This document shows, piece after piece, positions 1-8,586 of a stretch of 64,000 nt of DNA. Within the stretch, counting starts at the first letter, position 1, and every line of letters begins with the position of its first letter. The notes beneath the pieces are model-generated. The model saw only the letters and a program-made list of their open reading frames with translations. It had not been told where the DNA came from and did no database searches. Made by a program: the position numbers and the translations under genes. The stretch comes from Actinokineospora terrae (lineage in GTDB: Bacteria > Actinomycetota > Actinomycetes > Mycobacteriales > Pseudonocardiaceae). The stretch lies in the NCBI RefSeq assembly GCF_900111175.1, contig NZ_FOGI01000006.1, positions 376,980 through 440,979 of the forward strand, given 5' to 3'.

Positions 1-1
1 G

Positions 2-1051
2 CTGCTGTTCTCGCTGATCAGCGGCGCGCTGGTGGACCGGTGGGACCGCCGCCGGGTCGTCGTCGCGGTCAACGTCTACCGCGGCGTCGTCATCGCGGGC
101 CTCGCCGTGGCCGTGGCCACCGGCGCCGTCACCGTGTGGCTGGTGTACCTGGCGTTCTTCCTGGTCGGGGTCGGCGAGACCCTGGTGGACAACGCCGCGA
201 CCGCCCTCGTGCCGGACGTCGTCGCGGTCGAGGCGCTACCGCGTGCCAATGCCAGGCAGCAGGGCGTGGCGATCGTGACCAACCTGTTCGTCGCACCGCC
301 GCTGGGGGCGGCGCTGTTCGTCGTGGCCGCCGCGCTGCCGTTCAGCCTGGAGGCCGCGCTGTTCCTCCTCGGCGCCGTGGTGGCCGCCACGCTGCGGCAC
401 CGACCGCCGCCGCGCCGGGTCGAGCACCGGCGCCGGATGCGGGACGAGATCGTCGAGGGCGTGCGCTGGGCGTGGTCGCACCGGCTGCTGCGGTCCATGG
501 CGGTGTCGCTGTGCCTGATGAACATCGCGCTGATGGCGACCGTCTCGATCCTCGTGCTCTACGCCGAGCAGCGGCTGGGGTTGTCGGAGGTCGGGTTCGG
601 CCTGCTGTTCGCCGCCGTGGCCGCGGGTGGGCTGATCGGCTCGGCGTCGGCCCCGTGGCTGCAGCGGCGGGTCGGTGACAGCCTGCTGGTGCGGGTCGGC
701 CTGCTCATCGAGACCGCCACCCACTTCGGGCTGGCCATCACCACCGACGCCTGGGTGGCGGTCGTGATCAACGTCCTGTTCGGCGCGCACGGCGCGGTGC
801 TCGGCGTCGTGCTGACCTCGGTGCGCCACCGGGCGGTGCCGGAGCGGCTGCGCGGCCGGGTGGGCAGCGTGTACTCGCTGCTGGTCGTCGGCGGCTCGGC
901 GATCGGCTCGCTGCTGGGCGGGTTCGTCGTGCGCGGGTTCGGGGTCACCGCTCCCTTCTGGGCCGCGGGCGTCGCTATGGTTGCGCTGACCGCCGTGGTG
1001 TGGCGCGGGTTCCGGCCTGCGGCGTTCGCCGCCGAGGCGGGGCACCCCTAG
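2..1051 (+). CDS. MFS transporter, 5' end outside the window
   Basis: Integral membrane transporter of the major facilitator superfamily, probably an exporter; the substrate cannot be told. The frame is already open at base 2, so the N-terminus lies beyond the window edge. About 349 residues remain. A loop with the charged motif ALVDRWDRRRVVV near the beginning matches the conserved MFS cytoplasmic loop between helices 2 and 3. It is followed by a run of hydrophobic segments split by a basic central loop (HRRRMRDEIVEG), the usual boundary between the two six-helix halves. The pattern resembles the MFS_3 / EntS group. The stop lies only 11 bases before the next gene, so the two are probably co-transcribed. 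Confidence 0.85.
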   Translation: MLFSLISGALVDRWDRRRVVVAVNVYRGVVIAGLAVAVATGAVTVWLVYLAFFLVGVGETLVDNAATALVPDVVAVEALPRANARQQGVAIVTNLFVAPPLGAALFVVAAALPFSLEAALFLLGAVVAATLRHRPPPRRVEHRRRMRDEIVEGVRWAWSHRLLRSMAVSLCLMNIALMATVSILVLYAEQRLGLSEVGFGLLFAAVAAGGLIGSASAPWLQRRVGDSLLVRVGLLIETATHFGLAITTDAWVAVVINVLFGAHGAVLGVVLTSVRHRAVPERLRGRVGSVYSLLVVGGSAIGSLLGGFVVRGFGVTAPFWAAGVAMVALTAVVWRGFRPAAFAAEAGHP

Positions 1052-1062
1052 CGGAGGTGGGC

Positions 1063-1686
1063 ATGCCGGTCGACGGGTACTGCGAGCGCACCGGGCCGGA
1101 GTTCTGGTCCGAGCCGGTCAACGCCTGGACCAACGTCGCGTTCCTGATCGCCGCGTTCTTCGCCTACCGGCACGTTCGCCGCACGGGAGCGCCATGGTGC
1201 GTGACGGCGCTCGTAGTGCTCCTCGCGGTCATCGGGCTCGGTAGCTTCACCTTCCACACAGTCGCGACGCGCTGGGCGGCGACTTTGGACGTGGCGCCCA
1301 TCCTGGCGTTCATGATCACCTACGTGGTGGTCTTCCCCAAGACCTTCCTCGAACTCCGGTGGCGGTGGGCCTGGCTGGGCGCTCCGTTGTTCATCGCGTT
1401 CGGCGTGCTCGTGAACCTCGTCATCGGCGGTGGGAGCTACCTGCCCGCGTTGCTCGGGATGGTCGTGTTCGGGGTGCTGCTCCTAGTCAGAGGCGACCTG
1501 CACTACGCGCTGTGGTTCGCGGGTATCGCTGCCCTCTTCGGGGTGTCGCTTACCCTGCGCACGGTCGATACCGCTGTCTGCGCAGGGTTCCCCCTCGGCA
1601 CGCACTTCGCCTGGCACCTGTGCAACGCCTTGGTGCTCTACCTGCTCATCCGGGTGGCGGCGAACCGGGTTGCGCGGCGGAGTTAG
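1063..1686 (+). CDS. ceramidase-like (CREST superfamily) membrane hydrolase
   Basis: Predicted seven-helix membrane protein of the alkaline ceramidase / CREST superfamily, about 207 residues from the ATG. The residues expected for the zinc-dependent amidohydrolase site are present: Ser61 and His65 in GSFTFH, Asp76 in LDVAP, and His181/His185 in HFAWHLCN. The N-terminal CERTGPEFWSEPVNAWTN segment is typical of the family. An in-frame GTG two codons upstream (1057) is an alternative start. Family membership is convincing; activity on ceramide is inference, since most actinobacteria do not make sphingolipids and the true amide substrate may differ. It follows the MFS gene closely and precedes the ileS leader. 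Confidence 0.75.
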   Translation: MPVDGYCERTGPEFWSEPVNAWTNVAFLIAAFFAYRHVRRTGAPWCVTALVVLLAVIGLGSFTFHTVATRWAATLDVAPILAFMITYVVVFPKTFLELRWRWAWLGAPLFIAFGVLVNLVIGGGSYLPALLGMVVFGVLLLVRGDLHYALWFAGIAALFGVSLTLRTVDTAVCAGFPLGTHFAWHLCNALVLYLLIRVAANRVARRS

Positions 1687-1699
1687 ACTCGACGGCACA

Positions 1700-1894
1700 G
1701 GCACTGATCCGGCCATCACCGGGGAGCCTCCGGAAGAACGGGCGCTGGCCCTGTAGAACCGGACGGGACGGCCCGTCACAGCCGACCGACGAGTGGTCGC
1801 CCGCCAGGGCGGCAAGCGGGGTGGTACCGCGGCGCGGGACGGCACGAGCCGTCCTGGTCGTCCCCGTGTGGGTCCCACCGATCCGTACGAGGAG
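1700..1894 (+). promoter_or_regulatory. T-box riboswitch, isoleucine type, in the ileS leader
   Basis: The roughly 200-base leader of ileS has the hallmarks of the short stem-I actinobacterial T-box. A small stem around 1706-1726 carries ATC, an isoleucine codon, at 1715-1717 as the specifier. The antiterminator-type T-box sequence GGGTGGTACCGCG lies at 1818-1830, and its TGGT would pair with the free ACCA end of uncharged tRNA-Ile. No U-run terminator is visible. The ribosome binding site GAGGAG at 1889-1894 sits at the 3' end, so control is most likely translational: uncharged tRNA-Ile would expose the RBS. This matches the described translational class of ileS T-boxes. Confidence 0.88.
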
Positions 1895-1902
1895 TGCCAC
1901 CC

Positions 1903-4900
1903 ATGGGTTACCCCAGGGCGTACAGCGGCGAGCCGACCGTGCCCGCCCAGCCGTCCTTCCCGAACCTGGAGACCGCGGTACTGGAGCACTGGTCGGCCGA
2001 CCGGACGTTCCAGGCCTCAGTGGACGCCAGGCCCGCCGGGGACAACGGCGCCAACGAGTTCGTGTTCTACGACGGCCCGCCGTTCGCCAACGGGCTGCCG
2101 CACTACGGCCACCTGCTGACCGGGTACGTCAAGGACCTGGTGCCGCGCTACCAGACCATGCGCGGCAAGCACGTGGAGCGCCGCTTCGGCTGGGACACCC
2201 ACGGCCTGCCCGCCGAGGTGCAGGCGGAGAAGCAGCTCGGGTTCGCCTCCAAGAGCGACATCGAGTCCTTCGGCATCGAGAAGTTCAACGAGGTCTGCCG
2301 CACCTCCGTGCTGCGCTACACCGACCAGTGGCGCGACTACGTGACCCGGCAGGCGCGGTGGGTCGACTTCGACAACGACTACAAGACCCTCGACCTGGAC
2401 TACATGGAGTCGGTCATGTGGGCCTTCAAGTCCTTGCACGACAAGGGCTTGGTCTACGAGGGCTTCCGGGTGCTCTGGTACTGCTGGCGTTGTGAGACGC
2501 CATTGTCCAACACCGAGACCAAGATGGATGACACCTACCGTGACCGTCAGGACCCTGCCGTCACGGTAGGGCTGAGGGTGCAGGCTCCCGGTACCGATCT
2601 CGATGGCGTCCACGCTCTCGTGTGGACGACGACGCCGTGGACGCTGCCGTCGAACCTCGCCGCCGCGGTGCACCCCGATGTCGACTACGTCGTGGTCGAG
2701 TCCAACGGTCAGCGCTACCTGCTTGCCGAGGCTCGCGTTGGCGCGTACGCGCGTGAGCTGGGTGAGGACCTACCTGTTGTCGCGCGGTACAAGGGCAGCG
2801 ACTTGCTCGGTACCCGCTACCTGCCGCCGTTCGACTTCTTCGTCGGTCGCACCAACGCGCACCAGTTCCTCGCGGCCGACTACGTCACCACCGAGGATGG
2901 CACGGGCATCGTGCACATCGCCCCTGCCTTCGGTGAGGAGGACAAGGTCGTCACCGACGCGGCGGGCATCGAGGTCGTGATCCCGGTCGACCCGCACGGT
3001 AGGTTCACCGCCGAGGTCGCGCCGTACGAGGGACAGCACGTCTTCGACGCCAACAAGCAGATCATCCGCGACCTCAGGGACGCGGGACTGCTGCTGCGGC
3101 ACGAGACCTACGACCACCCGTACCCGCACTGCTGGCGCTGCGACAACCCGCTGATCCAGCGCGCGGTCTCGTCCTGGTTCGTCGCGGTCACCCGGTTCAA
3201 GGACCGCATGGTCGAGCTGAACCAGCAGATCACCTGGGTGCCCGGCCACATCAAGGACGGCCAGTTCGGCAAGTGGCTGGACAACGCCCGCGACTGGAAC
3301 ATCTCCCGCAACCGGTTCTGGGGCTCGCCGATCCCGGTGTGGGTGTCGGACGACCCGGACCACCCGCGCGTCGACGTGTACGGCTCGCTCGACGAGCTGG
3401 AGCGCGACTTCGGCGTGCGCCCGACCGACCTGCACCGGCCCGCGATCGACGAGCTGACCAGGCCCAACCCGGACGACCCCAGCGGGGCCTCGACCATGCG
3501 CCGGGTGCCGGAGGTGCTGGACTGCTGGTTCGAGTCCGGCGCGATGTCCTTCGCCCAGGTGCACTACCCGTTCGAGAACCGCGAGTGGTTCGAGGACCAC
3601 TACCCCGGCGACTTCATCGTCGAGTACAACGGTCAGACGCGCGGCTGGTTCTACACCATGCACGTGCTGGCCACGGCGCTGTTCGACCGGCCCGCGTTCA
3701 CCACCTGCGTGGCGCACGGCATCGTGCTCGGCGACGACGGGCAGAAGATGTCCAAGTCGCGCAACAACTACCCGGATGTCAACGAGGTATTCGACCGCGA
3801 CGGCTCCGACGCGATGCGCTGGTTCCTCATGGCCAGCCCGATCCTGCGCGGAGGCGACCTCGTCGTCACCGAGCGCGGTATCCGCGACGCGGTCCGGCAA
3901 GCCGTGCTGCCGCTGTGGAACTCTTACTACTTCCTTGCCCTCTATGCGAATGCCGAGGGCAAGGAAGGTAGGTGGCGCACGGACTCGACGCACGTGCTCG
4001 ACCGCTACGTACTGGCCAAGACCCGGCAGCTGGTCGAGTCGGTCACGGCCGCGTTGGACGTCTACGACATCTCCGGTGCCTGCCAGACCGTGCGCGAGTA
4101 CCTGGAGGTGCTGACCAACTGGTACGTGCGCCGGTCCCGGGACCGGTTCTGGGCGGGCGACACCGACGCGATCGACACCCTGCACACGGTGCTGGAGACC
4201 GTGTCCAGGCTGACCGCGCCGCTGCTGCCGTTCACCGCCGAGGTCGTGTGGCGCGGGCTGACCGGCGGCCGCTCGGTGCACCTGACCGACTGGCCGGACG
4301 CCATCGACCTGCCCGGCGACGACGCCCTGGTCGCGGGCATGGACCGGGTGCGGCAGGTGTGCTCGTCGGCGCTGGCGCTGCGCAAGGCCAACAAGCTGCG
4401 CGTGCGGCTGCCGCTGGCGCGGCTGCTGGTCGCCGCGGCCGACGCCGAGGTGCTGGCGCCCTTCACCGACCTGGTCCGCGACGAGGTGAACGTCAAGGCG
4501 GTCGAGCTGACCACCGACGTCGCCGCGCACGGGCACTTCGAGCTCGTGGTCAACGCCAGGGTGTCCGGCCCCCGGCTCGGACCGGACGTGCAGAAGGTGA
4601 TCCGCGCGGTCAAGGCGGGCGAGTGGTCGACCGACGAGTCCGGCGCGGTCGTCGCGGCGGGCATCGAGCTGCGCGAGGGCGAGTACGAGCGGCGGCTGGT
4701 GGCCACCGACCCCGGAGCGACGGCCGAGCTGCCCGCCAGTTCCGGGCTGGTCGTCCTCGACACCGAGGTGACCGCCGACCTGGCCGCCGAGGGCGCCGCG
4801 CGCGACCTGGTCCGGATCGTGCAGCAGGCCCGCCGCGACGCGGGGCTCGAGGTGTCCGACCGGATCGTGCTGACCGTCGACACCTCCGCGGCGCCCGAGC

Positions 4901-5040
4901 TCGACGCCGTGCTCGCGGCGCACCGCGAGTTCATCGCGAAAGAGGTCCTCGCGGAGGCGGTCGACGCCGGTACGGCTACCGCCGCCGAGGGCACTGTCGG
5001 CGACGGTCTCGTAGTGCGCGTGGATGTGCGCAAGGTGTGA
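1903..5040 (+). CDS. ileS: isoleucyl-tRNA synthetase, eukaryote-like type
   Basis: Cytoplasmic class I aminoacyl-tRNA synthetase charging tRNA-Ile, 1045 residues. The HIGH signature appears as HYGH at residues 67-70 and KMSKS at 615-619. Between them lie the CP1 editing domain and the WRC/Cys clusters (YCWRCETP, HCWRCDNP), and a C-terminal anticodon-binding domain follows. The GLPHYGH form and the length fit the type 2 (eukaryote-like) IleRS found in mycobacteria and relatives, a type often insensitive to mupirocin; that property is inference here. The ATG at 1903 is chosen over GTG 1894 because GTG overlaps the GAGGAG ribosome binding site, which stands 8 bases before the ATG. Controlled by the upstream T-box. 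Confidence 0.97.
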   Translation: MGYPRAYSGEPTVPAQPSFPNLETAVLEHWSADRTFQASVDARPAGDNGANEFVFYDGPPFANGLPHYGHLLTGYVKDLVPRYQTMRGKHVERRFGWDTHGLPAEVQAEKQLGFASKSDIESFGIEKFNEVCRTSVLRYTDQWRDYVTRQARWVDFDNDYKTLDLDYMESVMWAFKSLHDKGLVYEGFRVLWYCWRCETPLSNTETKMDDTYRDRQDPAVTVGLRVQAPGTDLDGVHALVWTTTPWTLPSNLAAAVHPDVDYVVVESNGQRYLLAEARVGAYARELGEDLPVVARYKGSDLLGTRYLPPFDFFVGRTNAHQFLAADYVTTEDGTGIVHIAPAFGEEDKVVTDAAGIEVVIPVDPHGRFTAEVAPYEGQHVFDANKQIIRDLRDAGLLLRHETYDHPYPHCWRCDNPLIQRAVSSWFVAVTRFKDRMVELNQQITWVPGHIKDGQFGKWLDNARDWNISRNRFWGSPIPVWVSDDPDHPRVDVYGSLDELERDFGVRPTDLHRPAIDELTRPNPDDPSGASTMRRVPEVLDCWFESGAMSFAQVHYPFENREWFEDHYPGDFIVEYNGQTRGWFYTMHVLATALFDRPAFTTCVAHGIVLGDDGQKMSKSRNNYPDVNEVFDRDGSDAMRWFLMASPILRGGDLVVTERGIRDAVRQAVLPLWNSYYFLALYANAEGKEGRWRTDSTHVLDRYVLAKTRQLVESVTAALDVYDISGACQTVREYLEVLTNWYVRRSRDRFWAGDTDAIDTLHTVLETVSRLTAPLLPFTAEVVWRGLTGGRSVHLTDWPDAIDLPGDDALVAGMDRVRQVCSSALALRKANKLRVRLPLARLLVAAADAEVLAPFTDLVRDEVNVKAVELTTDVAAHGHFELVVNARVSGPRLGPDVQKVIRAVKAGEWSTDESGAVVAAGIELREGEYERRLVATDPGATAELPASSGLVVLDTEVTADLAAEGAARDLVRIVQQARRDAGLEVSDRIVLTVDTSAAPELDAVLAAHREFIAKEVLAEAVDAGTATAAEGTVGDGLVVRVDVRKV

Positions 5041-5050
5041 TGGTGTGGTG

Positions 5051-5102
5051 CCAGGGCCGTGGCTTTCCGAAGGATCGCTGGTAGCGGGAGGCCACGGCCT
5101 GG
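5051..5102 (+). terminator. long hairpin after ileS
   Basis: The arms at 5051-5064 and 5089-5102 (gggccgtggc / gccacggcc core) can form an imperfect stem of about 13 pairs enclosing 24 bases. It begins 10 bases after the ileS stop. There is no T-run, as is usual for GC-rich actinobacterial terminators. Confidence 0.5.
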
Positions 5103-5112
5103 CATCGTGTGG

Positions 5113-5141
5113 CCGAGTCGCGTGAGAGGCACGCGACTCGG
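5113..5141 (+). terminator. perfect 12-bp hairpin between ileS and the PBP gene
   Basis: CCGAGTCGCGTG at 5113-5124 is followed by a 5-base loop and its exact complement at 5130-5141. It is the second hairpin in the 121-base gap, ending 20 bases before the GTG of the PBP gene. It could terminate ileS transcription or act in the 5' leader of the PBP mRNA. Confidence 0.55.
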
Positions 5142-5161
5142 GACGCACTGGGGGTAAGGGC

Positions 5162-6799
5162 GTGTCGCAAGCGCGTAGGCGGGTGGTCCTGGCTGTAGGC
5201 GGGGTCGCCGTTGTCGCAATCGTCGTAGTCGCGTTATTCGTGCTGCTGCCGGGTGATCGCGCCCCAGCGCCGGACCTCGCCAGCGCGCAAGGTGGTACCG
5301 GTCAGACCACCGCCGCACAGCCCCAACTCACCCCGTCTCAGGTATCCGAGCAGTTCTTGCGCGCGTTCTCCACGCAGCAGTTCAGCGCCGCGGCCCAGTT
5401 GACCGATGACCCTGCCGCCGCGGAGTCGGTTCTTACCGCGGTCAACAGCACACTGCGACCGGACGTCGTTCTCGCTACCGCGAGCGTGTTGCCCGAGGAC
5501 ACAGCCGCGCAGCCCACCGCCACCTTCCAGCTCTCCTGGCAGATCGGCGGCGGCCAGACCTGGAAGTACGCCAGCTCCTTCGGCCTGGTCCGCTCCGGGC
5601 AGCGCTGGGTGGTGCGCTGGAACCCGACCCTGGTGCACCCGCGGCTGGTGCCGGGCACCAAGCTCGCCCTGATCGGCGCCGCCGGGCAGCCCACCGCCGT
5701 CGTCGACAAGGACGGCGCCCCGGTGCTGACCTGGCAGGGCAGCACCGCCAGGGCCGCCGACCCGAAGCTGGCGCCGATGCTGGTCGGGGCCATGTCCAGG
5801 TCGGTGACGCCGCAGGACGTGGCGGGCACCAGCCGGATCGCGCTGGTCGACGGCGGGGGCAAGGAGATCGAGAACCTGTTCGGCACCGTTACCCCGCCGA
5901 AGGAGCCGCTGCGCACCACGGTCAGGGTCAAGACGCAGAACGCCGCGCAGGCCGCGGTGGACTCGGTGTCGGCGCCCGCGTACCTGGTCGCGATCCAGCC
6001 GTCGACCGGCGGGATCCTGGCGGTGGCGCAGAACACGACCGCTGGGACCGCGCCCAAGGCGCTCAACGGCCTGTACCCGCCTGGGTCGACGTTCAAGGTG
6101 GTGACCGGCGCGGCCGCGCTCGGCTCGGGGAAGACGACCGCGAACACCGTGCTGCCCTGCCCGGGGTCGAAGGTGATCGGGACGCGCACCATCCGCAACG
6201 CCGACTTCGACCTCGGCGACGTGCCGCTGCACACCGCGTTCGCCAAGTCGTGCAACACCACCTTCGCGCAACTGGCCGCCGACCTGCCGCTGGACGCGCT
6301 GCCCAAGGCCGCGGCCCAGTTCGGCCTCGCCGCCGACTTCGAGATCCCCGGGCTGACCACCCAGACCGGCCGGGTCGACGCGGCGAGCGGTGTCGCGCAG
6401 CAGGCGGAGAACAGCATCGGGCAGGGCACGGTGCAGACCAGCCCGTTCGGCCTGGCGCTGATGGCGGCGACCGTGGCCAAGGGCGGGCCGGTCACGCCGC
6501 AGCTGTTCACCACGGTCAAGACGACGGTGAAGACCGGCTACAAAGGACCGTCCGGCGCGGTGATCGCGGACCTGCGCTCGATGATGCGCGAGGTCGTCAC
6601 GGCCGGGCGCGGCGAGGCGCTGAAGGGGTATGGCGCGGTGCACGGCAAGACCGGCACGGCGCAGTTTGGCGACGGGTCGCAGGCGCACGGCTGGTTCGCC
6701 GGGTACCGCGACGATGTCGCGTTCGCGGTCTTGGTGGAGAACGCCGGTGCGGCGGCGCCCGCAGTAGCGGTAACGGGGAAGTTCCTCGGGGCCATCTAA
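5162..6799 (+). CDS. class B penicillin-binding protein with MecA-type N-terminal domain
   Basis: Membrane-anchored peptidoglycan transpeptidase of 545 residues. Layout: short cytoplasmic N-terminus, one membrane segment (about residues 8-30), an NTF2-like/MecA_N domain (about 50-165), a dimerisation region, and a C-terminal transpeptidase domain. All three active-site motifs are present: STFK (Ser309, Lys312), SCN (363-365) and KTG (496-498). It cross-links cell-wall peptides and binds beta-lactams. The arrangement resembles mycobacterial Rv2864c, but there is no lipobox here, so the anchor is a transmembrane helix. The GTG start follows a purine-rich GGGGGTAAGGG stretch. It converges with the next gene, sharing the stop region at 6796-6799. 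Confidence 0.92.
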   Translation: MSQARRRVVLAVGGVAVVAIVVVALFVLLPGDRAPAPDLASAQGGTGQTTAAQPQLTPSQVSEQFLRAFSTQQFSAAAQLTDDPAAAESVLTAVNSTLRPDVVLATASVLPEDTAAQPTATFQLSWQIGGGQTWKYASSFGLVRSGQRWVVRWNPTLVHPRLVPGTKLALIGAAGQPTAVVDKDGAPVLTWQGSTARAADPKLAPMLVGAMSRSVTPQDVAGTSRIALVDGGGKEIENLFGTVTPPKEPLRTTVRVKTQNAAQAAVDSVSAPAYLVAIQPSTGGILAVAQNTTAGTAPKALNGLYPPGSTFKVVTGAAALGSGKTTANTVLPCPGSKVIGTRTIRNADFDLGDVPLHTAFAKSCNTTFAQLAADLPLDALPKAAAQFGLAADFEIPGLTTQTGRVDAASGVAQQAENSIGQGTVQTSPFGLALMAATVAKGGPVTPQLFTTVKTTVKTGYKGPSGAVIADLRSMMREVVTAGRGEALKGYGAVHGKTGTAQFGDGSQAHGWFAGYRDDVAFAVLVENAGAAAPAVAVTGKFLGAI

Positions 6800-8586
6800 C
6801 CGAACGGGATGAGCAGGCCCGCCGGGGTGCCCGCCGGGTAGCGGATAAGGACGCCCTCGGCGGTGGCGGTGACCGATTCCGGGCGTAGTACGCCATTCTG
6901 GCTGGTGAAGAACTGCGCTATCTCGTCGGCAGGCTCCTCTGCGGCAGTGAGCAGTGCCTGTCGACGTGGTTGGTTGGCGGCGTCTTCGCCCGCTACCTCG
7001 GGTAGAGCTGTTACCCGTACCGGGCGCGTTTGTGACAACGCGGCCAACGTTGTGAGTAAGCGGGGGTCGGTGCGGCCCGTCCTTAGGGTCTGGTCGACCG
7101 TGATCGGCGCGGCGATCCTGGGGGAGTCGGCCACCTTGGCGCCGACCTCCGCGCGGGCCTGTCGTTCCTCTTCGGTGTCCGTGGTGCCTGCGATAGAAGG
7201 CCGATGGATCTCGACGCGGTCGTCACCCGTACCGAAGACGGCGACGGTCTGGCCTGTCGCCGCTGCTTGAGCCAGTGCGGGGCGCCGCGATAGGACCAGC
7301 CGTAGTCCGGGGGTGACCACGAGCCACGACTGGGCTGAGCAGGTGGCGGGGCAGTCGACGACGAGTCTCGCGGCCTCAGGGTCGCGGCCGCCGCGGACCA
7401 GTTCGACCCAGGTTATGCCGTCGGTGACCACAGGTGTGGTCGGCAGGTTCTCTTGCAGCCAAAGGGAAGCGTCCGCGACCGGCTCTGGGTCGACGCGGTT
7501 GGAGATGGACGCGCGCAGGCCACCTACCCATGAGGGGATCGCTGTAGCCGCTAGGACCACGCCCAGGATCACGGCCGGTATCCGCGGGGGACGGGTCGCT
7601 CGCTCGACTACGCCGGTGACCAGAAGAGCCGCCGGGGCGACCGCCAAGGCAAGAGCCGCTGTCCCGGGTCCGCCGGGGATGACGGCGACAGCGATAAGAG
7701 CGAGCACTCCGACTGCCAGGGGACGGAGGCGGTAAGAGAAGAGCGCCAGCAGAGTGGCTAAGAGGCCGGCAGCGGCCAGCAGCGGGTCTGTGGCGATCCA
7801 CTCCTGGGCGCGGGGTCCTTCGGCGGCGATGAGAAGTCCAGCTAGCCCTGCCGCGAGGCCCATGCCGATGCCGGTGCCTAGGACGAAGAGGGACGCGAGC
7901 ATCAGGGACAGCCGTTTGCGTCTGCGGCGCCAGATCAACCAGGCGGCGGTAACGATCAGCAACGCGGTCACCGGTGCCGTGATCACGGCGATGACAAGGA
8001 ACAGGGTCGCCCACAGGTCTGGCGCGAGTCTTCGGTGCTTGCGCGGCGTCCACAGCAGGGCGATCCCGGCCAGGGCCCAGGGCATGGCGACGTTCTCGGG
8101 TCTTACGCCTAACTGGAGTCCTAGCGCCATGGGGGAGAGGGCGGCAATACCGAGCGCTATTGCCCCCGTCAGCCGCGATAACCCCATCCTGCGCGATAGC
8201 ACCCACATCAGGATGGCTGTCATTACAGCGAATAGGACCATCGGCTCTCTCGCGGCGCCTAGGGCTGTTTCGTGTCTTACGAACGCCTCGGTAAGAGCCG
8301 TGTAGCCACCAGCTTGTAACCATGCCAAAGGGGACGCGTTGGCATCCAATAGCGCACCCAGCGAATCGACGGCGAACACCTGTGACACGTTCCGGCCCTC
8401 GCCCGCCTGCGCGGGGGAACCGAGCGCGCCGAGCCGCAACACGGCCGCGAGCGCCGCCACGGCCAGCACCGCGGCGGTGGTGAGGATGTCGAGGTCCAGA
8501 GCCCTGGCCCGCGCCTGCGCGGCGGTCCACACGCTCCGCACGCCCACCCGGTCGGCCGACTCCACGCTCCAGCGGTGAGAGGTCAT
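6796..8586 (-). CDS. GT-C type glycosyltransferase (mannosyltransferase-like), multi-pass membrane protein
   Basis: Polytopic membrane protein of about 596 residues with at least ten hydrophobic segments and a non-membrane C-terminal part of about 200 residues. The first extracytoplasmic loop contains acidic residues (AQAGEGRN), and a later loop reads LQLGVRPENVAMPWALAG; this general build fits lipid-phospho-sugar dependent GT-C enzymes such as PMT/ArnT relatives. It would transfer a sugar from a polyprenyl phosphate donor on the outer membrane face to an unknown acceptor. The ATG at 8586 (MTSHRWSV) is preferred because residues upstream are basic and low in complexity; starts up to 8700 remain open. 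Substrate not determinable. Confidence 0.65.
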   Translation of the reverse strand: MTSHRWSVESADRVGVRSVWTAAQARARALDLDILTTAAVLAVAALAAVLRLGALGSPAQAGEGRNVSQVFAVDSLGALLDANASPLAWLQAGGYTALTEAFVRHETALGAAREPMVLFAVMTAILMWVLSRRMGLSRLTGAIALGIAALSPMALGLQLGVRPENVAMPWALAGIALLWTPRKHRRLAPDLWATLFLVIAVITAPVTALLIVTAAWLIWRRRRKRLSLMLASLFVLGTGIGMGLAAGLAGLLIAAEGPRAQEWIATDPLLAAAGLLATLLALFSYRLRPLAVGVLALIAVAVIPGGPGTAALALAVAPAALLVTGVVERATRPPRIPAVILGVVLAATAIPSWVGGLRASISNRVDPEPVADASLWLQENLPTTPVVTDGITWVELVRGGRDPEAARLVVDCPATCSAQSWLVVTPGLRLVLSRRPALAQAAATGQTVAVFGTGDDRVEIHRPSIAGTTDTEEERQARAEVGAKVADSPRIAAPITVDQTLRTGRTDPRLLTTLAALSQTRPVRVTALPEVAGEDAANQPRRQALLTAAEEPADEIAQFFTSQNGVLRPESVTATAEGVLIRYPAGTPAGLLIPFG

